52,676 nt of DNA from assembly GCA_019418235.1 (NCBI GenBank), contig DYCH01000033.1, forward strand, positions 1-52,676, read 5' to 3'. This document shows positions 1-9,711 of this stretch, one piece after another. Origin of the DNA: Sutterella sp. (lineage in GTDB: Bacteria; Pseudomonadota; Gammaproteobacteria; Burkholderiales; Burkholderiaceae_F). Each line of letters starts with the position of its first letter. The first letter of the stretch is position 1. The position numbers and the translations under genes are program-made. Below the pieces are notes generated by a model. The model saw nothing but the letters and a program-made list of their open reading frames with translations, ran no database searches and was not told where the DNA came from.

Positions 1-47
1 GACCACGGGACTTTCACCCGCTAGAACAGCACACATGTCGTGCGCAC
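1..47 (-). mobile_element. 5' end of a group II intron (class C-like), partial
   Basis: Read on the minus strand, position 47 begins with GTGCG, the 5' consensus of group II introns. The following bases match the start of bacterial class C introns as I remember them (Oceanobacillus-type): a CATG segment, then GTGC, then GGGTGAAAGTCCCG of domain I. It starts only a few bases after the T-rich tail of the rho-independent terminator at 52-92, which is the known insertion preference of class C introns. The rest of the ribozyme and any reverse transcriptase/maturase gene would lie to the left of the window. Seen: the motif and the position. Inferred: class and orientation. Confidence 0.78.
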
Positions 48-51
48 AAAC

Positions 52-92
52 AAAACCGCCGCTACTCGAAATCTCGAATAACGGCGGCGGTT
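52..92 (-). terminator. Rho-independent terminator of the giant autotransporter gene
   Basis: The minus strand forms a long GC-rich hairpin (ACCGCCG...CGGCGGT with inner CGAG/CTCG pairing) followed by TTTTGTTT. It lies about 20 bp after the AT1 stop codon. A group II intron begins just after the T run. Confidence 0.85.
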
Positions 93-110
93 AATTAGCG
101 TTAATAACGC

Positions 111-3100
111 TTAGAACGTGTAGCGAACGTTACCCACGAAGCTGTGGTTTTGACGTTCATCACCACCCACGCCCATGCGATAGTTCACACCAAAGGTCAT
201 ATTGCCCTTCGTGCCACTCACGCCAAACGTGGTGTTGACCAAGGCCGGATCCAAAACGTCTTGCTTGAAGGCTGCGCCCGAATTCCAAACCTCTGCCTTC
301 TTATCGGCAAATTGCGGAACAACGGAGATATCAAACTTGGGCGTCAAGTCCCAACCCTTGGCTTGAACCTTACCCTTCACAGCCACGCCAAACGGGGCTT
401 CTAAGACGTGAACGTCATCGGTAGCCGTTTGGTTGATCGTGTCCATCTTGAAGTTGGCATAACGCAAACCAACGTGCGGCGTCACAGAAAGGGTCTTGCT
501 TTCGTACATCTTCATGTCAAAGCGAACACCTGCCGTCCAAACCGACGTATCACCCTTACCACCGTAGTTAACATCGGTCTTGATTTCGTTATCAACGTTC
601 ATGTAACCGATATCACCAGAGACCGTAGCGTTGTCAGCTAAGTTGTGAGAAGCGTAAGCAAAGAGACCATAGAAGTCGGCATCGTTATCGATTCGCATCG
701 TAGCGCCCTTACCTTCACCATCGGCCTTACCCAAGGTCACGGCAGCACCCACCAATGTATCCTTCGTCAACCACGTATCGGTACCCAAGACACCTGCGTA
801 GAGGTCAGCGGCATAGCCCGAATGACCAAAGAGGTTATCGGCCTTATTGCGCGTTGCCAAAACATCGGCCCAAACGGACGTGGACTTCGTGGTGTCAACT
901 TCAAGCGTACGGTTGGTGAGCGAATTGTTCATTTGGCTCATCGCATCGTAGGCAATGTTAAAGACGCCTGCTGCGACCGGTAAGCCTAAAACGTCCTTGA
1001 GGCGTTGGTTACCGTAGTCAGAGACCACCCAATTGCCCTCTGCGTCTTGCGTCATGAAGCCCGCATCCTTAGAGAAGACTTCGTTGACAAGTTCTTGCTT
1101 ACGGGCATTTTCAGAACCGTTAGCGACCACGGCATCCACCACGCCACCGAGCTTACCGTCGGTACCGGCGATAGAACCAGCGCTTACGCGATTCATACCC
1201 ATTTGCTTATCTGCATCCTTATACCAAAAGTCCACCAAAACGTTATCAGAATCCAACTTGCTATTGATGAACTCATCGATGTCCATACCAACATTGCCTA
1301 ACGCATCGAAGTCAACCTTGAGCGTAGCGTCCGTGCTCAAGTTCCAATCACGAATCGTGATGTTGGCATCAGCCGCAACAAAGATACTGCCACCATCAAC
1401 CAAAGAACTGCCTGATGAGAAATGATCACCTACGCTGAGGTCGAATTGAGAGCCGTTGCCCAGGTAGATACCCGATTGGTCTGTATTTGCATCAGACGGC
1501 ATATCACCCACGAGTACCTTGGAACCCGAATTGAGAGTCAAGGTGTCGTTCATGAACAAGTAAGCTTGATCATCACTGCCCTTCATGCTCGAATCCATGG
1601 TAAGAGAACCGCCCTTACCAATGGTGATTTCACCCGTAACTACACCACCGTTTTCTTCGCCATCTAAGCGACCAAAGACGTGAGAACCACCATTTTCGTA
1701 GGCGATGCCTTTGGTACCAGCATTGATATGATGCGAGTTCGTACCGGAGCCTTCACCAGAGAAAGTGACCTTAGTATTTGCACCAGAGAAATCAATCTCA
1801 TTATCAGCCGTAATGGAACCGTTAAGAATACCGTTGCCATCGACACCAATACTTGTTCCAGTATTAACAATGAAGTCCTTACCGGCATCCACCTTGGAAC
1901 CTTGGCCCAAAACTAAGGAACCATCGACAGCCGTACTCGCATCAGTAGACGCGTTCACAAAGAAGCCGTTTTCGGTCAAATGCAAGCCACCGTTAAATGA
2001 AGCCTCACCAGACATCGTGACAGAACCACCGATTTCGGATTTGCCGCCTACGGTCAAATTACCACCAATATTGGAGACACTGCCTACATTGCTCGTGAAG
2101 TCATTAGTAACAGTCACATCTTTATTGGCAATGAAGGTACCATTGGTGCCCGTACCCATAAAGTCAGGATCGCCGACCTCAAGACTTCCAACTTCCGTCT
2201 TGCCCGTGATATTCGTATCACCCGTTACAACAGTGGAATGATTCTTGTTTGTGTAATCACCGCCAACATTGACAGTACCTTCAAAGTTGGAGTCACCACC
2301 TTCCACAGAAAGGTTGCCCCCCGTGAAGGTTGAACCCTGACCAACGGTCATGCCGCCACCCACTGTCGTTTCCTTTTCAACCTTAACATTGGAGTTACCC
2401 GACATCGTCAAGCTTCCATCAACATCGAAGTTGCCACCGACATTCACGTGAGCACCGGAGTTTTCCGTCTTCGTACCGCCAGAAAGGTTAACGTTTTCCT
2501 TGACAGTCAGATTCTCACCAACATTCAATCCAGTTGTATCACCCTTCATCGTGAGATTACCGGTATCAACCTTTCCGTCGACATTAACCACAGCATCCTT
2601 GGAACCATTGCCATCGAAGCGATCGTGAATTACCAAGTCACCGTTGCCTAAACCAATGTCGCCACCGATATTCCAATGACCGCCATTGACAGTAAGACTC
2701 GGATCTTTAGAGGTATCATCGGCCGTTTCACCAGGAACGGTTGCAACGATACTGCCAGAGATATCACCGCCCCAAGATGAGCCACTACCTAAGACCAATT
2801 CGGTCTTGTCTTCCAAGCTCAAATCACCAAACTTGTCACTAGTTGTGGCACTCGGATCGTTCGGACGAATAACATCAAAACCTTGGTCGTATTCATCCTT
2901 GGATTGAGCACCAGTAATAGTCACCTTGCCCGTGTCATTTTTACTTGCATCTGGTCCTGTAATTGTGATCGTTCCGCTACCAGATCCCATAAGGTAACTA
3001 CCACCCCCGTGACCAATTTGGTCTTGCAAACGACCAGTATCAGCACTTTGAGAAATATTTACACCACCATTGGCAGAAACATTACCCGTACCAATCTTTT

Positions 3101-6100
3101 CATCCCACTGCTCAAGCGTCTTTTCTTCACTAACAAGACCTCCAATCGGACCAACAATCGTCGTTACCTTGTCCCCTGAAGGAAGCTTATTAATTTGATC
3201 ATTAAAGTTCTTAAGTTGTTCTTCTGTTAACTCACCCACTTCAATGGTTAACTTACTGTCGGTATCAGAACCCTGTTCAACATCAAATGACAAATTGCCA
3301 TCTTCACCAAACGGATTATCAAGATTGACATAACTGTCATTGTCAGTAATGATCACGTTCTTATCTGAACCCGTTGTTTGATCAAAAATCTGATCGGCTT
3401 CAAGCGTCCCACCATCAACCTTAATTTGGGTGTCGCCAGAAACGATCAAGCCGGGTCCCATGATTGTGGGCAATTGATTTTCGTCGGTACTGACATTAAG
3501 AGAACCACCCGTACCAACGCTAATAGAACCACCGCTACCCACGGAGATATTTTCACCACCAACAATGATCGTACCTTGACCATCATCCTCAACAGTGATG
3601 GAACCTCCAAACGGCTTATTCTCAGAAGTCTTATCACCGCCAACGGTAATATCACCACCCACAACAAGCTTGCCAGGGTCTTGATCCTGTGTTGAAGGGC
3701 CGGAGAAGTTAATAGAACCATTGTCTTTAATGAAAACATCAGAATCAGCATTGACAACACCGCCACCGCCAATCGTTAGATTGCCGCCAGCAATATTAAG
3801 AGAACCAGTCCCCTCAAGAGCTCCATTTCCCTTGTTAGATGTCATAGTGCTGCCGTTATTGACAGTCATATCAACACCAGAACCAATCGTGATCTTGCCA
3901 TCAGTTGTTTCATTGCCTGCAGTGATGTTGGAGTTGTCGGTAACAACAATATTGACTGGATCTTTAGGTTCAGATGTGGAGTTATTGTTAAAGTTAATCT
4001 CATTACCAGTGATATCGGTATCCGATACGGTCAACTTACCGCCTGCACCTACACCGACATTGATATTAGAACCTGTAATGATAGAATCTTTGATCGTACC
4101 GCCAGAGCCTGTATCAAGCGTCACATCGCCCGTATTACCAGTGATCTTACTGTCGGAAATGGTAACTCTGTTACCACTAAGTACAAAAGAGCCTTGATCT
4201 TGGGCTTCAGTTTCCTCGTCTCCACTCCCGTCAGTTGTAGACCCATTAGGTTCATCCAAATGAATCTCTGATCCATTTGTCAGGATAATGTTTTCAATGC
4301 CACTACCCAAAACAATAGCGTCATCGTCAAGAAGACTCTTATCTAACTTGATAGTGCCATCTTCAGTCTCAATCAACTGTACGGTTAGCGTTCCACGACC
4401 AGCCTCGTTATAAGCATTGTCCATGACTTGAGAGTTGATTAATGTAATATTTCCGCCCTTAGCAATCAAATCAGCTTTGCCACCTTGACTGTCAGAGTAG
4501 TTAATATAAGTATCTGTCAATGTAAGATCACCGGTACCTGCGGTCAGCACAAAATCGTACTTTCCACCTGTGCTATCACCCCAAGCATAAAACTTAGAGT
4601 TTGAAATCGAAATAGAAGATTCGCCAGGATTTGTCTCATGACCTAGATAGGCACGATTAACATTAAATTGGGAGTCTTCAATGGTGATATTGACTCCCTT
4701 TGCATAGTCTAAAGCAGCTACACCTGTCCCATCATAACTACTAATATTTGCACCAGATATCTGGAGGCCACTAAATTGATCATCTACTGTAATATTATTG
4801 AGTGAAATATCTCCACCAGATGATAACTTTATTGCGTAAGATAAATCCTTAAATCCCGATTTAATACTTGTCCCTGTCATGGTAAGATTTTTATCACCAT
4901 GCACCACAACAGAGGAGGTTAAGGTTTCAATTTCTCCCCCTGATATAGACATTGAGCCGGAATTTTCATCCTGTGCAATTGATATTAAGTTTACATACCC
5001 TTGTGCTTCAATAATGTTATCGTTTGCAAGGTTTAAATCAAAACTCTTCCCTTGCAAAATGACACCCTCCTCTGAACTAACGGAGAGCTTCCCACTATAC
5101 GTATTATTTTTTCCAGCTGCTTTTACAACCCAAGGAGCAGTTAACTTAACTACCTGATCATTTTCTTCGACATTATCATTTATATGTAATGTAGAGCTCT
5201 CTGTGAAATGTAGCCAAGCTTCCTTGGATTCAACAGAGGCTCCATTATTTAAGTAAACCACTGCACCATTCTCTGCATCGAACTTACCTGTAGAAACAAT
5301 GGAGCCATTTGAGTTAATGCGAATTGTTCCTTCACGCAAAGTTACCTTTTTGGCATTAATGCTTCCTTTTTCCAACAAATATTCACCACCAGCTACTGAG
5401 CTCAAATAAAAAGTTTCAGTCGCATCTACCTTTCCGTTTGTTTGAACAAAATCTTCCCCATTAAGATGGATTTGAATGTCTTTGTGAGATGTCAACGTCC
5501 CACCATTTACTACAAATTCCAACTCATTGGTATCTACATAAATCCCTTCTGAAATTAATCCATTGAGGCTTTCAATAGAATACCCCCCTGTGCGATGATT
5601 TTGATTTTGGAAAACGACTAATGATGGAATGGAACTGATATTAAAATACGTCTCTTTCAAATAGTCTGAAGGTAAAGGCATAACTCTATTGGTCAGTTCA
5701 ATTTTTGGTGCGCTTACTAGCGAATAACCTAAGTAACTCAAGCCATATCCACCAATAGTGAACCCTTCACTAGCATTGACAGCAATAACAGCTAGCCCAC
5801 CACCATTTTTACTATGATCAACAGGATGCGTTGGATCCGATGATGTCGTTTTTCCCGTCCCCCCTTTTAAAAAGATGGCCCCCTTGTTCGCCAAAGTTAA
5901 ACCAATATCTTGTGCTACCTGGCCACCCTGTAAATTCCCAACGGCTAGAATTTTATCTTGAGCAATGACTCCAAATCCGCAGTCCACATCCCTAATATTT
6001 GAATTGATAATTTCCAAATTTTCCCTAGATTGAAAAACCTTATTACTATCCCAAGTGCTTCCAGCACCCCCCAACCAACCTTTATTTCCATTCAAAACCT

Positions 6101-6313
6101 TGCTAAGGTCTTCGTCACCAATTACGTTATTTGTCGGCTCTAAATTAACAAGTCCTGCAGCGAGACTTGTCCCAGATATACATCCCAAAACTGCTACCGC
6201 AGCCACTAAAACAGCCTTAGTATGCCCCCCCGTTGATGAGAGGCCGTTGCTTCGTTGACAACCATCATCTTGCCACGCAAGCGGTTGAAGACGATCTTAA
6301 ATGTCTTATTCAT
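111..6313 (-). CDS. AT1: giant autotransporter adhesin, phase-variable, out of frame here
   Basis: Type V secretion protein with a long beta-helical passenger and a C-terminal translocator. The ATG at 6313 follows an AAGGA-type ribosome site and encodes MNKTFKIVFNRLRGKMMVVNE, an extended signal peptide region like that of the autotransporter at 28773-32804. After about 30 codons this frame reaches a run of seven G (6225-6231) and stops at TAG. The downstream frame is open from 6206 to 111 and begins with the hydrophobic half of the same signal peptide (AVLVAAVAVLG...). One extra G, or two fewer, joins the halves into a protein of about 2067 residues. The passenger is full of Gly/Asn/Thr/Ser-rich short repeats. 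The last ~270 residues form the beta-barrel, starting near SVWADVLATR and ending in Phe. The frame-internal GTG at 6206 is an unlikely real start. In this sequence the gene reads OFF. Confidence 0.87.
6225..6231 (-). repeat. Homopolymeric G7 tract in the AT1 signal-peptide coding region
   Basis: Seven C on the plus strand (seven G in the coding strand) sit at codons 28-30 of AT1. The upstream ATG frame and the downstream passenger frame differ by one base exactly across this tract. With 8 G (or 5 G) the reading continues as ...HQRGGHTKAVLVAAV..., a normal signal peptide. The other three autotransporter genes have comparable tracts in their promoters. Confidence 0.85.
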
Positions 6314-6413
6314 GACAGAAATCCTTTAGGGAGAAAAAACTACTCGTTGGATTATTTCAATTTGTAAATACTTAAGCATTAGGTATAAACCCTTACTAGA
6401 TGCCGTAATTTTC

Positions 6414-6419
6414 TGTCAA
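6414..6419 (-). promoter_or_regulatory. -35-like TTGACA upstream of AT1
   Basis: A perfect TTGACA on the minus strand about 100 bp before the AT1 start. No good -10 box is visible at 16-18 bp; a TTTATA lies about 24 bp on. Unlike AT2, AT3 and AT4 there is no G tract downstream of this box, so AT1 control by slippage would act on translation rather than transcription. Confidence 0.3.
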
Positions 6420-6486
6420 ATCGCCCTAATTACTTTCAAATCCCCAAAATTTGCTTCTAACAACCCATTTTTAAAATCGAAGACAT

Positions 6487-6522
6487 AAAAAAATTGGACC
6501 CCAATACAACTTGGAGTCCAAT
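6487..6522 (-). terminator. Rho-independent terminator after rpsI
   Basis: The minus strand reads ATTGGACTCC ... GGGGTCCAAT followed by a run of seven T. A second hairpin (GAGGAGTTC/GAACTCCTC) lies between this and the rpsI stop. Confidence 0.85.
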
Positions 6523-6573
6523 CTTGAGGAGTTCGTAGTGAACTCCTCGTTCCTTGGCGGAAATTCCGAAGAA

Positions 6574-6966
6574 TTAACGCTTGGAGAATTGCTTACGACG
6601 GCGAGCACCGCGAAGACCGACCTTCTTACGTTCGACTTCACGAGCGTCACGCGTAACGAAGCCAGCAGCAGACAATTGAGCCTTCAAACCAGCATCGTAG
6701 TCGATCAAAGCACGGGTAAGACCGTGACGAACAGCACCGGCTTGGCCGGATTCACCGCCGCCGCGGACGTTGACCATCACGTCAAACGTTTCAACGTTTT
6801 GCGTGAGTTCCAACGGTTGCATAACGACCATACGGCCCGTTTCGCGGTGGAAGTATTCGTTCAAAGGACGACCGTTGATAACGATCTTGCCGGAACCACG
6901 CTTAATAAAGACGCGGGCCACGGAGCTCTTGCGACGGCCAGTGCCGTAATTGTAATTGCCGATCAT
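6574..6966 (-). CDS. rpsI: 30S ribosomal protein S9
   Basis: Component of the small ribosomal subunit head, whose C-terminal tail reaches the P-site tRNA. The 130-residue length is normal. The N-terminal GTGRRKSSVARV motif, the central NYFHRETGRM-like region and the basic GLRGARRRKQFSKR tail ending in Lys-Arg are all family hallmarks. It follows rplM by 12 bp in the conserved rplM-rpsI operon and is followed by a strong terminator. Confidence 0.98.
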   Translation of the reverse strand: MIGNYNYGTGRRKSSVARVFIKRGSGKIVINGRPLNEYFHRETGRMVVMQPLELTQNVETFDVMVNVRGGGESGQAGAVRHGLTRALIDYDAGLKAQLSAAGFVTRDAREVERKKVGLRGARRRKQFSKR

Positions 6967-6978
6967 GCCGAATCCTTA

Positions 6979-7407
6979 TTAGATGTCGAGGTTCTTGGGT
7001 TGTTGAGCCGTATGCGGATGTTGTTCATCAGCATAGATCTTCAACTTCTTAATCATTTGGTAGCCCAACGGGCCCTTCGGGAGCATACCCTTAACAGCGA
7101 TTTCAAGGGCACGGCCCGGGAAACGATCTTGCATGTTGCCGAAGGTCGTTTCGATGATGCCACCAGGATAACCCGTGTGACGGAAGTAACGCTTGTCCGT
7201 AGCCTTGTTACCGCTCATCTTCATCTTGGAAGCGTTGATAACGACGATGTAATCGCCCGTGTCAACGTGCGGCGTGTATTCAGGCTTGTGCTTACCACGA
7301 AGGCGAGCAGCGATTTCAGCAGCGAGGCGACCAACGATCTTATCGGTAGCGTCAACGACGTACCATTCGCGGTTCACTTCGAGCGGCTTAGCCGAGAAGG
7401 TCTTCAT
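6979..7407 (-). CDS. rplM: 50S ribosomal protein L13
   Basis: Early-assembling large-subunit protein. The start is placed at the ATG at 7407 (MKTFSAKPLEV...), giving 142 residues, the usual length, with AGGTGA about 7 bases upstream. A longer frame starting at 7437 adds ten residues not typical of the family. Visible motifs: the W-Y-V-V-D-A segment, GRLAAEIAARLRGKHKPEYTPH-like N-terminal region, KMSGNKATDKRYFRHTGYPGG, and GMLPKGPLG. First gene of the rplM-rpsI operon. Confidence 0.98.
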   Translation of the reverse strand: MKTFSAKPLEVNREWYVVDATDKIVGRLAAEIAARLRGKHKPEYTPHVDTGDYIVVINASKMKMSGNKATDKRYFRHTGYPGGIIETTFGNMQDRFPGRALEIAVKGMLPKGPLGYQMIKKLKIYADEQHPHTAQQPKNLDI

Positions 7408-7574
7408 TATAAATTCACCTATTAATTGCAAACGCACGAGAGACTATCTCAAATCGTGCATTTAAAGGATTGCCGCTTAGGCCGCAAGCACCAGCGACAG
7501 AGTCCGAAAAATTCTTTTCCTCTTTATTGGGACGGGTCAACAGAGAATAAACCTACCCAATAAAAGGATTGAGG

Positions 7575-7603
7575 ATTTTACATAAAAAACTGACAAAAAA
7601 CAA
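7575..7603 (-). promoter_or_regulatory. Predicted sigma-70 promoter of rplM-rpsI
   Basis: On the minus strand TTGTTT (7598-7603) and TAAAAT (7575-7580) are separated by 17 bp, leaving a leader of about 165 nt before rplM. The -35 hexamer overlaps one arm of a perfect 10-bp inverted repeat (7592-7601 with 7621-7630). Confidence 0.55.
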
Positions 7604-7630
7604 GTCTTTAAACCAAACACGTTTTTTGTC
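7592..7630 (-). terminator. Inverted repeat after the chalcone-isomerase-like gene, possible terminator
   Basis: Perfect 10-bp arms (GACAAAAAAC and GTTTTTTGTC) 19 bp apart lie 4 bp after the stop codon at 7634. The stem is A/T-rich but the second arm supplies a T run on the minus strand. It overlaps the predicted rplM -35 box, so termination of one unit and initiation of the next would be interleaved. Confidence 0.45.
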
Positions 7631-7633
7631 TTT

Positions 7634-8206
7634 TTATTGAGCCAAAAGCGCCTTTTTCAACCCAGAATCAATCGCCTTTTCGCCCAACCAAATGCGCAAA
7701 ACGGCGTCATAAAGCGCTTTTCCGCCAATTCTCTCGCCAATCAAACGGCCATTGACAAAAACGCTCACGCCACGTGAACCGCTATAGTCAAAATCCACAC
7801 TGTCATTTTCATGCACGTCACCGATTTTCTCCATCACGGCAACCAACGATTCAATATCTTTTTTGATCGCCGTGCGTTGAGCTTCTGTGGAGTTGTCTTT
7901 CAAACCGTCGTTTAACGCTTCAACAAAGTCTGCCGCATCCACATTGCGTCTTAACACCAAACGTACGCGTTTACTGCCGACTTGATCCTGAACGCCTTGG
8001 GCGTCTGATGCACTCTTTGGTAAATAAAGCCCAGCAGCATAGACCTTCACAAACAAAATCTTACGAAGCCCTGCCCCATTGAGCACTAACGAGTCTTTGC
8101 CCATCGTCAATTGTTCGGCGTAGTCCACATTGTCAATCGTCTTTGCAAAAGCCACTGTGGCCAAACTCAACGTTAAACCCAAAACTACCAAACCTTTTTT
8201 AAGCAT
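7634..8206 (-). CDS. Chalcone-isomerase-like periplasmic protein
   Basis: 190 residues. Residues 1-21 form a classical signal peptide ending ATVAFA, so the mature protein should be periplasmic. The rest resembles the bacterial chalcone-isomerase-like family: the LNGAGLRKILFVKVYAAGLYLP segment, the LRRNVDAADFVEAL helix, and the C-terminal GRLIGERIGGKALYDAVLRIWLGEK block. Family members have the CHI fold but usually no proven isomerase activity, so the role is unknown. The ATG has GGAAGAAA just upstream. It appears to be a single-gene unit between the Fic gene and rplM. Confidence 0.85.
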   Translation of the reverse strand: MLKKGLVVLGLTLSLATVAFAKTIDNVDYAEQLTMGKDSLVLNGAGLRKILFVKVYAAGLYLPKSASDAQGVQDQVGSKRVRLVLRRNVDAADFVEALNDGLKDNSTEAQRTAIKKDIESLVAVMEKIGDVHENDSVDFDYSGSRGVSVFVNGRLIGERIGGKALYDAVLRIWLGEKAIDSGLKKALLAQ

Positions 8207-8327
8207 TTTTCTTCCTTTTCGAAAATGAAGAAACAGTGTGCCAAAGATATCTAACCCATTTCCGTGGCTCTTTCTTGGGAGTTTCCTTTAACCGATATAC
8301 GTTAAGTCTTTTAGAGGAGGGAGGAAA

Positions 8328-8411
8328 ATGAAAGACAAGTTTCGTCCAATTTGCAGGTCATTTTGGACGATACCTGAAAAGGTTGGACGATTATCAAAAA
8401 TGATTGAATGA
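8328..8411 (+). CDS. Possible 27-residue small protein with a strong ribosome site
   Basis: GAGGAGGGAGGAAA directly precedes an ATG that opens a 27-codon frame (MKDKFRPICRSFWTIPEKVG...), ending in TGA. The ribosome site is unusually good for chance, but the frame runs through the operator-like TTGGACGA half-sites (8341-8391), and no family is recognised. It may be a remnant or a leader peptide. Low confidence. Confidence 0.25.
   Translation: MKDKFRPICRSFWTIPEKVGRLSKMIE
8341..8391. promoter_or_regulatory. Operator-like half-site array downstream of fic
   Basis: Three copies of the TTGGACGA half-site: TCGTCCAA at 8342-8349, TTGGACGAT at 8363-8371 and 8383-8391. The first two face each other with a 13-bp spacer, exactly as in the upstream array at 9564-9594. 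See the upstream entry for interpretation. Confidence 0.5.
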
Positions 8412-8452
8412 CTAAGCAAATTGGTTAACACCAAATTTGATGACTCACTTTT

Positions 8453-9526
8453 CTACAAATCCATCTTATTTAGTAAATCAGATCGAACATAAAACGTTGA
8501 TCTCCCCGATCCCATTTTCGTTATCAAACCTTCTTTTACCAAACGGTTAAGAGCACTCAAAACAGAAGACCGACCTCCTGATGGGCAGGCAGCAACAACC
8601 TCCGCTCCAGTGAATTTTCCAACTCTGTCCATAACAAAGACCTTCACAACATCATAGACGGTACTGTGAGTGCGATCCGACACCAATCCGACTCTTTCTT
8701 CAAACTCTCGATAGCAAGAAAGAACGATTTGAAGCAGGTACTTAATAAAGGGGGTGGGATCATTTTTGGCTTCATGCCACCCGTGATCAATTCGCATTAG
8801 AACATCGTAGTAAACATCCTTTGTTTTCTCGATCTGTTTCTCAATACTGATATATTTCCCCACCTCATAACCATTTTGATAAAGAAGCAGCAACGTCAGC
8901 AATCGACTCATTCTGCCATTGCCATCATTAAATGGATGGATACAGAGAAAATCACTGATAAAAGTAGGGATCAGAATCAAAGGATCAACAACCCCCATGG
9001 ATAAAGTCTTTTGGTAACTTTCGCAAATTGCCTCAATAGCGGGTTGCGTTTCATAGGGAGGCAATGGAACAAATCTCGTTACCATCGCTCCGTCTGCAGC
9101 CGTCTCATTGATGTAATTTTGAACGTTTTTGAAGTGACCACCGTAAGACATCCCCGCATGTTTTAGTAAATCACGATGCAATTGCAAAATGACGTTTGAT
9201 TGAACGGGAATAAAATCATGACTTTCGTGAATGGTATTGAGCACATCCCGATAACCAATGATTTCACGCTCATCTCGAGTTTTAGGTGTTGTTGTCTCGT
9301 TGATGAGTTGTTTAATGCGAGTATCGGTTGTGACAATGCCCTCAATCTTATTTGACGCAGTTGTACTCTGTATACGAGCGATTTTGACTAATCGATCCAA
9401 TTCAACGGGCTTTTGTCGCATAAACAATTCTTGTCTGCCTTTGCACTCGTGAATTTGGGCAATATAGGACACAATTTCGCCATCCCATAATTTTTCACCC
9501 AATTTCGTGTAGTCAAAATTTCTCAT
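8453..9526 (-). CDS. Fic family protein (AMP transferase) with C-terminal winged helix
   Basis: Fic enzymes transfer AMP or other phosphate-containing groups onto target proteins. The start is set at the ATG at 9526, preceded by AGAGGA, giving 357 residues (a longer frame from 9577 has no ribosome site). Residues 58-63 (S-N-K-I-E-G) form the inhibitory motif [ST]xxxE[GN], placing it in the class with an N-terminal inhibitory helix. Residues 197-208 (HPFNDGNGRMSR) form a complete Fic motif with catalytic His197, Asp201, Arg205 and Arg208. Residues ~295-355 look like a winged helix-turn-helix, which suggests DNA binding. The gene stands alone and is bounded on both sides by the same 9-bp operator-like half-sites, suggesting autoregulation. 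The natural target is unknown. Confidence 0.92.
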   Translation of the reverse strand: MRNFDYTKLGEKLWDGEIVSYIAQIHECKGRQELFMRQKPVELDRLVKIARIQSTTASNKIEGIVTTDTRIKQLINETTTPKTRDEREIIGYRDVLNTIHESHDFIPVQSNVILQLHRDLLKHAGMSYGGHFKNVQNYINETAADGAMVTRFVPLPPYETQPAIEAICESYQKTLSMGVVDPLILIPTFISDFLCIHPFNDGNGRMSRLLTLLLLYQNGYEVGKYISIEKQIEKTKDVYYDVLMRIDHGWHEAKNDPTPFIKYLLQIVLSCYREFEERVGLVSDRTHSTVYDVVKVFVMDRVGKFTGAEVVAACPSGGRSSVLSALNRLVKEGLITKMGSGRSTFYVRSDLLNKMDL

Positions 9527-9542
9527 GTTTTCCTCTTTGATT

Positions 9543-9615
9543 ATCGTCCAACATTTCAAAAATATCGTCCAAATCATACCTTATTTTGGACGATGCCTGA
9601 TAATAACTGGACGAT
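9543..9615. promoter_or_regulatory. Operator-like palindrome array over the fic promoter
   Basis: Four half-sites of ATCGTCCAA/TTGGACGAT: 9543-9551 and 9564-9572 in one orientation, 9586-9594 and 9607-9615 in the other (the last is CTGGACGAT). The outer and inner sites on each side are exactly 21 bp apart, two helical turns, and the inner pair encloses a 13-bp spacer. The spacer contains TATGAT on the minus strand (9573-9578), a good -10 box for fic. A protein bound here would cover the promoter. Confidence 0.6.
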
Positions 9616-9647
9616 TCTCACAAAAAACAGAATCCCAGAAACAAGAA

Positions 9648-9667
9648 ATGCCGCATGACTGCGGCAT
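9648..9667 (-). terminator. Hairpin after the first dcuC-like gene
   Basis: ATGCCGCA/TGCGGCAT stem with a 4-base loop, followed on the minus strand by a T-rich stretch (TTCTTGTTTC). A nearly identical hairpin occurs at 16398-16421, so this seems to be a reused terminator module. Confidence 0.6.
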
Positions 9668-9711
9668 CCCCTGTTATCGAATCAGATCGTTTTCTTTTCG
9701 ATTAAAGCATC

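Noticed and set aside
6206..6206. GTG at 6206 as the true AT1 start
   Set aside because: It would remove the charged half of the signal peptide and has no ribosome site; the upstream ATG encodes a complete extended signal peptide when the G tract is corrected.
6511..7425. 304-codon plus-strand open frame opposite rpsI and rplM
   Set aside because: It is exactly antisense to two certain ribosomal protein genes, has no ribosome site, and its sequence has the composition of a shadow frame.
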